From contig JAGBHJ010000251.1 of assembly GCA_017935525.1 (NCBI GenBank), positions 1 to 6,012 on the forward strand: DNA of 6,012 bases. The letters are read 5' to 3'. Of this stretch, positions 1 to 5,037 are shown one piece after another. A program made the position numbers and the translations under genes. Source of the DNA: Clostridia bacterium (lineage in GTDB: Bacteria; Bacillota; Clostridia; HGM11327). The notes under the pieces were generated by a model, which worked only from the letters and a program-made list of their open reading frames with translations, was not told the origin of the DNA and did not search any database. The first letter of the stretch is position 1. Each line of letters opens with the position of its first letter.

Positions 1-38
1 ACTATGCGGAAAGGAGATGCTGTGTGAGGTTACTTATA
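1..38. other. Short downstream edge with no supported gene
   Basis: Thirty-eight bases beyond the rimI stop. I see no hairpin terminator and no start of a further minus-strand gene. An AAGGAG on the plus strand (about 11-16) is followed only by a frame of a few codons ending at a TAA, so it is not called. Confidence 0.4.
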
Positions 39-482
39 TTATAAATTTAACGTCATTATTACGGCGTCCTCGTTGTTGTCGGAGTAATACTGCTTTCTGA
101 CGCCCATTGGCTCAAAGCCGAATTTTTTGTACAAGGTCTGGGCGGGGACGTTGGAGGCACGCACCTCCAAAAACATTATGACTGCTTTTCTTGCCCTTGC
201 TTCATCTATCATCAGCTTCAGAAGGTCGCTTGCAAGACCCTGTCTGCGGTGGGACGGCAAAACGGCAATATTCATTATATGCGCCTCGTCAAATATCACC
301 TGCATACCGCCAAAGCCCACGACCTCATCGTCGGACTCCGCAAGGGTGTAAATTGAAAAGGGGTTGTAGAAGTTTTCCTCAAATGCCTCGTAGGACCACG
401 GCGCGGCAAAGCATTCCGATTCCACGCGGTGCATAGCTTTCAGATCCTCACGGTAAGCAAGGCGGACGGATGAATTTGCCAT
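39..482 (-). CDS. rimI: Ribosomal protein S18-alanine N-acetyltransferase RimI
   Basis: A 147-residue cytoplasmic GNAT-fold acetyltransferase, close to the usual RimI length of about 150. The family transfers an acetyl group from acetyl-CoA to a protein N-terminus, classically the alanine of ribosomal protein S18. The acetyl-CoA pyrophosphate-binding signature R-x-x-G-x-A is visible as RRQGLA (residues 79-84). The downstream block LEVRASN (105-111), then LY (117-118) and FGFE (121-124), matches RimI closely: E106 and Y118 keep the 12-residue spacing of the E. coli catalytic pair Glu103/Tyr115. The ATG at 482 lies 1 bp after the tsaB stop, and its weak ribosome binding site (AAAGG, 9 nt upstream) is inside the end of tsaB, so the two are probably translationally coupled. 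It is the last gene of the tsaE operon that can be seen. RimI-like annotation is firm; the true substrate in this organism is inferred from the family. Confidence 0.93.
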   Translation of the reverse strand: MANSSVRLAYREDLKAMHRVESECFAAPWSYEAFEENFYNPFSIYTLAESDDEVVGFGGMQVIFDEAHIMNIAVLPSHRRQGLASDLLKLMIDEARARKAVIMFLEVRASNVPAQTLYKKFGFEPMGVRKQYYSDNNEDAVIMTLNL

Positions 483-483
483 A

Positions 484-1182
484 TTATTTAGCCTTTCTTG
501 CCTGCTCCGCCTGGGATTCCCTTATATAAAGAGGGTTGACCGTGTTGGGGTCCGTGGCAACACCCTTAAGGAGAAGCTCGTAAGCCACCACGGCAGTTGC
601 AACCGCCCTCTGACTTGACAAAAACAGCGGCGCACGGTGTATGGGCTTGCCCGATGCGGTTTCCTTGGGGAATTTGCTCTCGTACTTGCCGTATTCGCCC
701 GTTATTATCACGGGGGAGTCAAGATTCAAAAGCTTGTTTGCCAGATCGTCAACGGAAACTGCATCCGGCTTTTCTGCTTCTGTGGGCAGAGAACAGCTTG
801 TATTGTACAATGCGGTATATACGGTGTTGTTTCTTGCGTCCAGCATGGGGCATACGTAGCCCTCAAAGGCACACACGTTTGCCGCAAGCCCCTCAAGAGT
901 GCCAACGGCGATCAAGGGCTTTTTGCTGACCTGCGCCATAAGCTTTGCGGCAGACATACCTATTCTGAGCCCCGTAAATGATCCGGGACCTGCGGAAATG
1001 GCAAAGGCGTCAATATCCGTCACCTTAAGCCCAACCTCGTCCAGCAGCTGATCCACCAAGGGCAGCAGCTTTTCGGAATGGGTCCTGTTAATGTTGATGG
1101 TAAATTCCCCCAGGGGTGCGTTGTTTTCCGTTACGGCAACGCTTGCAGGGGTGGTTGATGAATCAATGGCTAAAATTTTCAT
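484..1182 (-). CDS. tsaB: tRNA threonylcarbamoyladenosine biosynthesis protein TsaB
   Basis: A 232-residue ASKHA-fold pseudo-enzyme of the YeaZ/TsaB family, of typical length. TsaB has no known catalysis of its own; it is a scaffold that binds TsaD and TsaE in the complex that transfers threonylcarbamoyl to A37 of ANN-decoding tRNAs. The N-terminal strand with LAIDSS (residues 4-9), the HSEKLLP block (35-41) and the diagnostic AGPGSFTGLRIG loop (64-75) are all present, followed by the DAR motif near 115-117. The ATG at 1182 follows an AGGA ribosome binding site six bases upstream, and the gap to the tsaE stop is 11 bp, so it is co-transcribed with tsaE. The stop is TAA at 484-486, directly before rimI. 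No truncation or frameshift is visible. tsaD, its obligate partner in known systems, is not next to it here. Confidence 0.95.
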   Translation of the reverse strand: MKILAIDSSTTPASVAVTENNAPLGEFTININRTHSEKLLPLVDQLLDEVGLKVTDIDAFAISAGPGSFTGLRIGMSAAKLMAQVSKKPLIAVGTLEGLAANVCAFEGYVCPMLDARNNTVYTALYNTSCSLPTEAEKPDAVSVDDLANKLLNLDSPVIITGEYGKYESKFPKETASGKPIHRAPLFLSSQRAVATAVVAYELLLKGVATDPNTVNPLYIRESQAEQARKAK

Positions 1183-1193
1183 ATTATTTCCTG

Positions 1194-1640
1194 TTATTCT
1201 ATCATTTCTCCGTATTCGTCAGCCAGCACGGTGATGGCTCTTGACGTGGGGGAGAGCTTTTTTATTATTATTTCTACGTAATTATCGGGGAGCAGATGCT
1301 CCATTTTCTCCGACCATTCTATAAGGGATATACCGTCGGAATATATGTATTCATCATACCCGATGTCGTACAGCTGGTCGGGAGAGCTCAGCCTGTAAAG
1401 GTCAAAATGATATACGGGCGGCAAAGTGGGGTATTCGTTCATAAGAGTAAAGGTTGGGCTTGTGACGGCAGAGCCATACCCGTAGGACCTTATAATTGCC
1501 CTTGCAAACACGGATTTGCCGGACCCCATTTCCCCATTAAGCAGAACGATAGCACCCGGCAGAAGCCGTTTTGCGACCTGTGCGGCAACGTCTGCGGTCT
1601 CCTCCTCGGAGCTTGTTATGCGATCTATAATTTCTTTCAT
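1194..1640 (-). CDS. tsaE: tRNA threonylcarbamoyladenosine biosynthesis ATPase TsaE
   Basis: A 148-residue P-loop ATPase of the YjeE/TsaE family, the ATP-hydrolysing partner of TsaB and TsaD in t6A tRNA modification. The Walker A loop is GEMGSGKS (residues 36-43). The family blocks SPTFTL, HFDLYRL and LIEWSE follow in the expected order. The open frame extends upstream to an ATG at 1700, but I choose the ATG at 1640: it has a GAGGG ribosome binding site about 5 nt upstream, gives the normal family length, and leaves the strong promoter at 1672-1700 outside the gene. The longer version would start inside the -35 box and add about 20 residues unlike the family. It is the first gene of an operon with tsaB and rimI. 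Confidence 0.93.
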   Translation of the reverse strand: MKEIIDRITSSEEETADVAAQVAKRLLPGAIVLLNGEMGSGKSVFARAIIRSYGYGSAVTSPTFTLMNEYPTLPPVYHFDLYRLSSPDQLYDIGYDEYIYSDGISLIEWSEKMEHLLPDNYVEIIIKKLSPTSRAITVLADEYGEMIE

Positions 1641-1671
1641 GCTGTCCCTCGCAGTACATATTATATCTACT

Positions 1672-1700
1672 ATTATAGCACAAAATTGCGGAATAATCAA
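1672..1700 (-). promoter_or_regulatory. Sigma-A-type promoter of the tsaE-tsaB-rimI operon
   Basis: On the minus strand, TTGATT (1695-1700) and TATAAT (1672-1677) are exactly 17 bp apart, and the -10 is preceded by TGC, giving an extended -10 (TGCTATAAT). The predicted transcription start is near 1665, leaving a leader of about 25 nt before the tsaE ATG at 1640. This is seen in the sequence; activity is inferred. Confidence 0.85.
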
Positions 1701-1731
1701 TACGTTTCTTTGACTTAAGCCTTTGGAGGTA

Positions 1732-1829
1732 GTCTTTGACTAATAGTCTGTGGCTAATAGTCTTTGGCTAATAGTCTGTGACTAATAGTCTTTGGCTATT
1801 AGTCGGTGGCTAATAGTTTTTGACTATTA
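1732..1829. repeat. Seven-unit 14-bp tandem repeat array
   Basis: Seven contiguous units of exactly 14 bp, starting at 1732, 1746, 1760, 1774, 1788, 1802 and 1816, with consensus GTCTKTGRCTAWTA. Decayed partial units flank it, for example TTCTTTGACTTAA at about 1706-1718 and GCCTTTG at 1830-1836. The junction of neighbouring units makes an 11-bp near-palindrome GACTAWTAGTC, perfect at 1738-1748 and 1780-1790 and mostly changed by G-to-T-pairable substitutions elsewhere. The array lies in the divergent gap between tsaE and the GerMN lipoprotein gene. The period is not a multiple of three and TAA/TAG stops recur, so it does not encode protein. There are no spacers, so it is not CRISPR. Function is unknown: an operator cluster, a transcribed structured leader, or a neutral minisatellite are all possible. 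Confidence 0.9.
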
Positions 1830-1832
1830 GCC
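1808..1832 (+). repeat. Perfect 10-bp inverted repeat at the end of the tandem array
   Basis: GGCTAATAGT (1808-1817) and ACTATTAGCC (1823-1832) are perfect reverse complements around a 5-nt loop (TTTTG). It is formed by the last two repeat units, the final one carrying the flipped core. On the plus strand it is followed by TTTGTTCT, which gives it a weak terminator-like look, although no plus-strand gene lies upstream of it. It overlaps the -35-like TTGACT at 1820-1825. It could be a protein-binding site or an RNA hairpin. Confidence 0.7.
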
Positions 1833-1847
1833 TTTGTTCTATATCTT
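1820..1847 (+). promoter_or_regulatory. Possible promoter of the GerMN lipoprotein gene
   Basis: TTGACT (1820-1825) and TATCTT (1842-1847) are 16 bp apart, which would put the transcription start near 1854 and a leader of about 38 nt before the ATG. The -35 is part of the last repeat unit. The match is moderate in the -10. An alternative -10 is TAATAT at 1860-1865, which lacks a good -35. If the gene is under a sporulation sigma factor, these boxes would be irrelevant. Confidence 0.35.
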
Positions 1848-1857
1848 CGGCAAGCTC

Positions 1858-1894
1858 CATAATATTGTAATAAAGTAAGGAGGATAATATTATG
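1858..1894 (+). promoter_or_regulatory. Inverted repeat enclosing the gerM-like ribosome binding site and pairing with the start codon
   Basis: CATAATATT (1858-1866) is the exact reverse complement of AATATTATG (1886-1894), whose last three bases are the start codon. The 19-nt loop contains AAGGAGG (1877-1883), itself 8 nt from the ATG. In a transcript starting upstream of 1858, the stem of eight A-U pairs and one G-C pair would cover the AUG while leaving the ribosome binding site in the loop. The stem is AT-rich and weak, and the ATAATATT core also occurs as a direct repeat (1859-1866, 1884-1891), so a DNA site or chance is equally possible. Confidence 0.45.
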
Positions 1895-2836
1895 AGATCA
1901 AAAGCACTATTGATAACGGTAGCCCTTGTCTGCCTTTTGCTGACGGGGTGTGGCAATTCTATAACGACAAACGAGTACATAGACCTTTCCGGGACAGTCT
2001 CCGCCGATGGCAAAGCGGAAAAGACGGTGGACGTTACCGTGTTTTATAAGGATGACTACGGCTACATAGTGCCCGTGGTGGCAAACATTCCTTGGTCCGA
2101 GGGGATAGCAAAGGCGGTCATCCGCAAGATGATGAGCTCACCCGAGCTGCAAAGGGAGCTGGTGATAATGGGACTGGAATCCCTTATGCCGTCGGATGCC
2201 GTACTGAACGGCATAGACATCTCCAATGGGTTGGCAAAGATAGATTTTAAGTCCGACAAGCTGACATTTGACAACAAGCAGGACGAGGAGCTTTTTGTTA
2301 AGGGCGTAGTGCTGGCGTTGACGGCATTCCCCACGGTGGATACGGTGCAGTTTATGTTTAATGGCCACGTGATAGATACCCTGCCAAAGGGCACACCCGT
2401 AGGCTCTGCGTTAAAGGCTACTGATGTAAACGCCCGTGGCGAGGAGCTCGGCGAGGCAGTCACCGTGTATTACCACGGCAAGAGCAATACGAATTTTGAC
2501 TATTGCGTCCCTGTTACGGTGTATATGAACGCCCCCACCTGCCAAAAGGCTATCGACTATATGCTGACAAAGGACTTTCCGCAGCTTACCACGGGCATTC
2601 CTCAGGGTACAAAGCTTTTGGAGATAGAGCAGATAGGGGATACTGTGTGCTTGTTCTTCAGCGAGGAATTCCGTGCGTTGGCAGAGACTCCCGAGGTTGA
2701 GGCAGAGGTCATCCGAGGCTTGAGCCTTGTGTGCGGCGGATTTTATAAATTCAGCGACATGAAGATATACGCAGGCAGCGGGGAATACCTGCCGCAAAAC
2801 GGCATTGAGGTATCGGTCAACGCAAATGTGATGTAG
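1892..2836 (+). CDS. GerM-like lipoprotein with two GerMN domains
   Basis: A 314-residue predicted lipoprotein. Residues 1-20 form a lipoprotein signal peptide: basic MRSK, a hydrophobic stretch, and a lipobox LTGC with the lipidated cysteine at C20, so the mature protein should be anchored on the outer face of the membrane. Two repeated domains follow, roughly residues 46-165 and 189-310. Each has an extended beta start, a segment with several helices, and a hydrophobic end (VDTVQFMFNG near 149-158; MKIYAGSG near 290-297), the pattern of tandem GerMN domains. In Bacillus the double GerMN lipoprotein GerM is needed for sporulation and germination; the exact role here is inferred. The ATG at 1892 has a near-perfect AAGGAGG site. 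It is transcribed away from tsaE, is monocistronic, and ends at a strong terminator. I withhold the gene name because GerMN lipoproteins are diverse. Confidence 0.85.
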   Translation: MRSKALLITVALVCLLLTGCGNSITTNEYIDLSGTVSADGKAEKTVDVTVFYKDDYGYIVPVVANIPWSEGIAKAVIRKMMSSPELQRELVIMGLESLMPSDAVLNGIDISNGLAKIDFKSDKLTFDNKQDEELFVKGVVLALTAFPTVDTVQFMFNGHVIDTLPKGTPVGSALKATDVNARGEELGEAVTVYYHGKSNTNFDYCVPVTVYMNAPTCQKAIDYMLTKDFPQLTTGIPQGTKLLEIEQIGDTVCLFFSEEFRALAETPEVEAEVIRGLSLVCGGFYKFSDMKIYAGSGEYLPQNGIEVSVNANVM

Positions 2837-2863
2837 ACCCTGTTATCCCTCGTGGATATTTCA

Positions 2864-2899
2864 AAAGGCATCGGTGACAAAACTGTTACCGATGCCTTT
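2864..2899. terminator. Strong bidirectional hairpin terminator between convergent genes
   Basis: A 16-bp stem with one G-T wobble (2864-2879 with 2884-2899) closes on a 4-nt AAAC loop. The arms begin AAAGGCATCGGT and end ACCGATGCCTTT. On the plus strand GCG and five T follow (2903-2907), suiting termination of the GerMN gene that stops at 2836. On the minus strand the stem ends in TTTT, so it can also end the MATE transcript that stops at 2930. Confidence 0.9.
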
Positions 2900-2929
2900 G
2901 CGTTTTTGTTACTGTATTTCGTTTGATAT

Positions 2930-4312
2930 TTACACGTGGTCTGACAGCAAAACGTGGTCATGGTCTTTCTGCATTTTCTTGCGGATGATAATATATGCCA
3001 CGTGCATCGCTATTACGGAGACAACCCATGTGACGGGGTAGCACAGATACAGCGCTCTTATGGTGTATATCTGGCGGAAGACTGTGTATATCCACACTAT
3101 TCTTAATACGCACACACCAATGACGGATATAAGCGTGGGCACAAGTGAATATCCCATGCCCCTTATGGTGCCCATTTGCACCTCCAGAAGTCCGTCTATA
3201 AAATAGAATGTCAGTATGCAGGACATTCGCACAAGACCGTACTGTATTGCGGCGCTTGTGGCGTCGGGAGAGTACAGCTTTAACAGCGGCTCACCCAGAG
3301 CGTACATTCCCCAGCCCATCACCAAGCCGATGGACATGGAGATTATGGCGCAGGTGGCGTATACCTTGCCTATACGCTTGTGGTTACCTGCTCCCACGTT
3401 TTGCCCCACAAAGGTCAATGCAGTCTGGTTAAATGCGTTCATGGCGGTGTACGCCAAGCCCTCAATGCTGCCCGATGATGCGGAGCCCGTCACCATATCC
3501 ACCACGTGGAAGCTGTTTAACGAGGACTGCACCATAACGTTTGCGATATTGAACATTGCGGAGTTTAAGCCTGCAGGGACGCCGTAACGCAGAATGAGGA
3601 GGGTCTTGTCCGCCTTAAGGTGTAGCTTTTTGATGATGAGCTTACAGCAATCCTTTTCCCTTATAAGCGCGATGATAACCAGCGTTGCGGACATGTACTG
3701 GGAGATGATGGTTGCCCATGCAACGCCGTCCACAGCCATGCCAAGGAATATGACGAAAATGCAGTTCATTGCTACGTTAATGGCGCCCGACAGCGTCAAA
3801 AATATCAGCGGTCGCTTGGAGTCACCCTTTGCACGGAGTATGGCGCTGCCAAAATTGTACAGCATGGAGGCGGGCATACCCAAAAAGTATATCTTCATAT
3901 ACAGGGTAGATTGTTCAATTACCTCTGCGTCCGTGCCCATCCACACCAGAAACGTCCTTGCAAAGCGCAAGCCCACAAACATCAGCACCGCACCGCAAAT
4001 CAAAGCCAGCAGAATGGCGGAGTGTACCACCTCGTGGGAGCTTTTTTCGTCCTGCCTTCCCAATGCTTGGGCAAGGGCAACGTTTGTGCCTATGGAAAGC
4101 CCCAAAAATGTGGCTACGATCAGATTGATAAGAGCAGAGGTAGCGCCGATGGCTGCAACTGCGTTGGGGGAAGATCCAAATTGCCCCACGATGATCATGT
4201 CGGCGGCGTTGTAGAGTATCTGCAACACTCCCGTAACGATAACGGGGAAGGCAAATCGGAGCAGAGTGGGCACAAGGGGCCCGTGTATCATGTCAAGCTC
4301 TTTTGATTTCAT
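2930..4312 (-). CDS. MATE family multidrug efflux transporter
   Basis: A 460-residue integral membrane protein of the MATE (NorM/DinF/MepA) superfamily, of normal length with about twelve hydrophobic helices. MATE proteins export organic cations and drugs, or other metabolites, in exchange for Na+ or H+. Signatures include an N-terminal helix with LYNAAD (33-38) followed by IVGQFG (41-46), ILRAKGDSKRP (158-168) at the end of the first half, and the second-half repeat FVGQNVGAGN (301-310), which mirrors the first-half end IGTNVALAQALG (74-85). The C-terminal tail is charged (KKMQKDHDH). The frame is open upstream to a TTG at 4351, but the ATG at 4312 is chosen: it has an AGGTG ribosome binding site 5 nt upstream, and the TTG sits in the promoter at 4343-4371. 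It has its own promoter and so is probably transcribed apart from the regulator gene before it. Substrate cannot be told from sequence. Confidence 0.93.
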   Translation of the reverse strand: MKSKELDMIHGPLVPTLLRFAFPVIVTGVLQILYNAADMIIVGQFGSSPNAVAAIGATSALINLIVATFLGLSIGTNVALAQALGRQDEKSSHEVVHSAILLALICGAVLMFVGLRFARTFLVWMGTDAEVIEQSTLYMKIYFLGMPASMLYNFGSAILRAKGDSKRPLIFLTLSGAINVAMNCIFVIFLGMAVDGVAWATIISQYMSATLVIIALIREKDCCKLIIKKLHLKADKTLLILRYGVPAGLNSAMFNIANVMVQSSLNSFHVVDMVTGSASSGSIEGLAYTAMNAFNQTALTFVGQNVGAGNHKRIGKVYATCAIISMSIGLVMGWGMYALGEPLLKLYSPDATSAAIQYGLVRMSCILTFYFIDGLLEVQMGTIRGMGYSLVPTLISVIGVCVLRIVWIYTVFRQIYTIRALYLCYPVTWVVSVIAMHVAYIIIRKKMQKDHDHVLLSDHV

Positions 4313-4323
4313 TTTTTCACCTA

Positions 4324-4337
4324 CCGTATAAATACGG
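4324..4337. promoter_or_regulatory. Operator-like palindrome at the MATE transcription start
   Basis: CCGTAT (4324-4329), AA, ATACGG (4332-4337) is a perfect 14-bp palindrome. It begins about where the transcript should start (near 4337) and ends just upstream of the AGGTG site of the MATE gene, the classic place for a repressor to block initiation. As RNA it could instead form a short 5' hairpin. I see no second copy of the full site in the window. Operator function is inferred. Confidence 0.55.
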
Positions 4338-4342
4338 GATAT

Positions 4343-4371
4343 ATTGTACAACTAAACGGGGAATTTGTCAA
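4343..4371 (-). promoter_or_regulatory. Near-consensus sigma-A promoter of the MATE gene
   Basis: On the minus strand, TTGACA (4366-4371, perfect -35) and TACAAT (4343-4348, 5 of 6) are exactly 17 bp apart. The predicted start near 4337 gives a leader of about 25 nt before the ATG at 4312. The -35 lies 10 bp beyond the terminator of the preceding gene, so the MATE gene is a separate transcription unit. Confidence 0.85.
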
Positions 4372-4381
4372 GGCAAATAAA

Positions 4382-4405
4382 TATCCCTCCTGTTTGGGAG
4401 GGATA
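4382..4405 (-). terminator. Rho-independent terminator after the XRE regulator gene
   Basis: A 9-bp perfect stem, TATCCCTCC (4382-4390) with GGAGGGATA (4397-4405), and a 6-nt loop. It starts 5 bp after the regulator stop codon, and on the minus strand it is followed by a T-rich stretch (ATTTATTT). It separates the transporter-regulator unit on the right from the MATE gene on the left. Confidence 0.8.
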
Positions 4406-4410
4406 AATGC

Positions 4411-5007
4411 TCATCTTAATTTTTTGATGCCCGACCACAGCACGATAATTATCTGTGACGGAATACCGATCAGGAATATCATCCAAAGGTTGAGGTCCAA
4501 AAACGTCAGATAAATGGATGCTATTATCAGCCATACAAGAGCTGTTATAATGGCAAAGTTAGACCTTGGCCTACCCCATATGGAGTTGAATACCAGCAGC
4601 ACAATAAGGCTGACGGGGCAGGAGTACACAAATAACAGCCAATGCCAGCTGATATTGGGCACGGTGTAGCCCAGTACGATGAATATCAACGTTGATATCA
4701 GCCATACAAGGGATACCGACAATGCGGTAATTATTCTCTGGTTTCTCTTTATGGTCTTGTTTGTTTCGTGCACGGGCTTTTGCTCGTGCTCCTCCTGCAG
4801 AAGGTAGTCAACCGTAACGTTGAGTATCTCTGCCAATCTCTTTAACACCGCGATGTCGGGCACGGCGTCGCCGCATTCCCATTTGGATACTGCCTTGTCG
4901 GAATAGTTTATCTTTTCCGCCAACTCCGCTTGGGTCAACCCCATTTTTTTTCTGAGGTCAATGATGTTTTTGCCGATTATCTGCTTCAGCTCGTTCAGAT
5001 CGATCAC
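4411..5007 (-). CDS. XRE-family HTH regulator with a four-helix membrane domain
   Basis: A 198-residue two-part protein. Residues 11-70 form a Cro/C1-type helix-turn-helix (LRKKMGLTQAELAEKI, then YSDKAVSKWECG, then PDIAVLKRLAEILNVTVDYLL), the standard DNA-binding domain of Firmicute XRE regulators. A charged linker (71-90) leads to about four hydrophobic helices (92-113, 122-142, 150-170, 173-192), so the DNA-binding head is probably held at the inner face of the membrane. Such membrane-tailed XRE proteins are common in Clostridia; their signals are mostly unknown. It follows the partial MATE gene by 30 bp and ends at a terminator, so it is likely co-transcribed with that transporter. A role in controlling one of the flanking MATE genes is inferred. 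The start is uncertain: the GTG at 5007 overlaps its own AAGGAG site, while an in-frame CTG at 4998 sits at better spacing; there is no upstream ATG before an in-frame stop. Confidence 0.88.
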   Translation of the reverse strand: MIDLNELKQIIGKNIIDLRKKMGLTQAELAEKINYSDKAVSKWECGDAVPDIAVLKRLAEILNVTVDYLLQEEHEQKPVHETNKTIKRNQRIITALSVSLVWLISTLIFIVLGYTVPNISWHWLLFVYSCPVSLIVLLVFNSIWGRPRSNFAIITALVWLIIASIYLTFLDLNLWMIFLIGIPSQIIIVLWSGIKKLR

Positions 5008-5012
5008 TCCTT
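5007..5012 (-). promoter_or_regulatory. Ribosome binding site that questions the XRE gene start
   Basis: AAGGAG on the minus strand is a strong Shine-Dalgarno sequence, but its last G is the first base of the GTG start, leaving no spacer. The in-frame CTG at 4996-4998 lies 8 nt downstream, the normal distance. Using it would remove three residues and leave the helix-turn-helix intact. Confidence 0.6.
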
Positions 5013-5037
5013 TTTTATTATTTTATTGTTATCCTAA

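Noticed and set aside
1732..1829. CRISPR array
   Set aside because: The 14-bp units are contiguous with no unique spacers, and no cas gene is present.
2411..2797. A 128-residue open frame on the minus strand
   Set aside because: It is opposite the GerMN lipoprotein gene, which has a lipobox, a strong ribosome binding site and domain-like structure; the reverse frame has none.
3594..4214. A 206-residue open frame on the plus strand
   Set aside because: It lies wholly opposite the clear MATE gene, its composition (methionine- and serine-rich) is typical of an antisense shadow, and it has no recognisable motif.
4313..4351. Extended MATE start at the TTG at 4351
   Set aside because: This codon lies between the -35 and -10 of a near-consensus promoter, and the transcript would start downstream of it.
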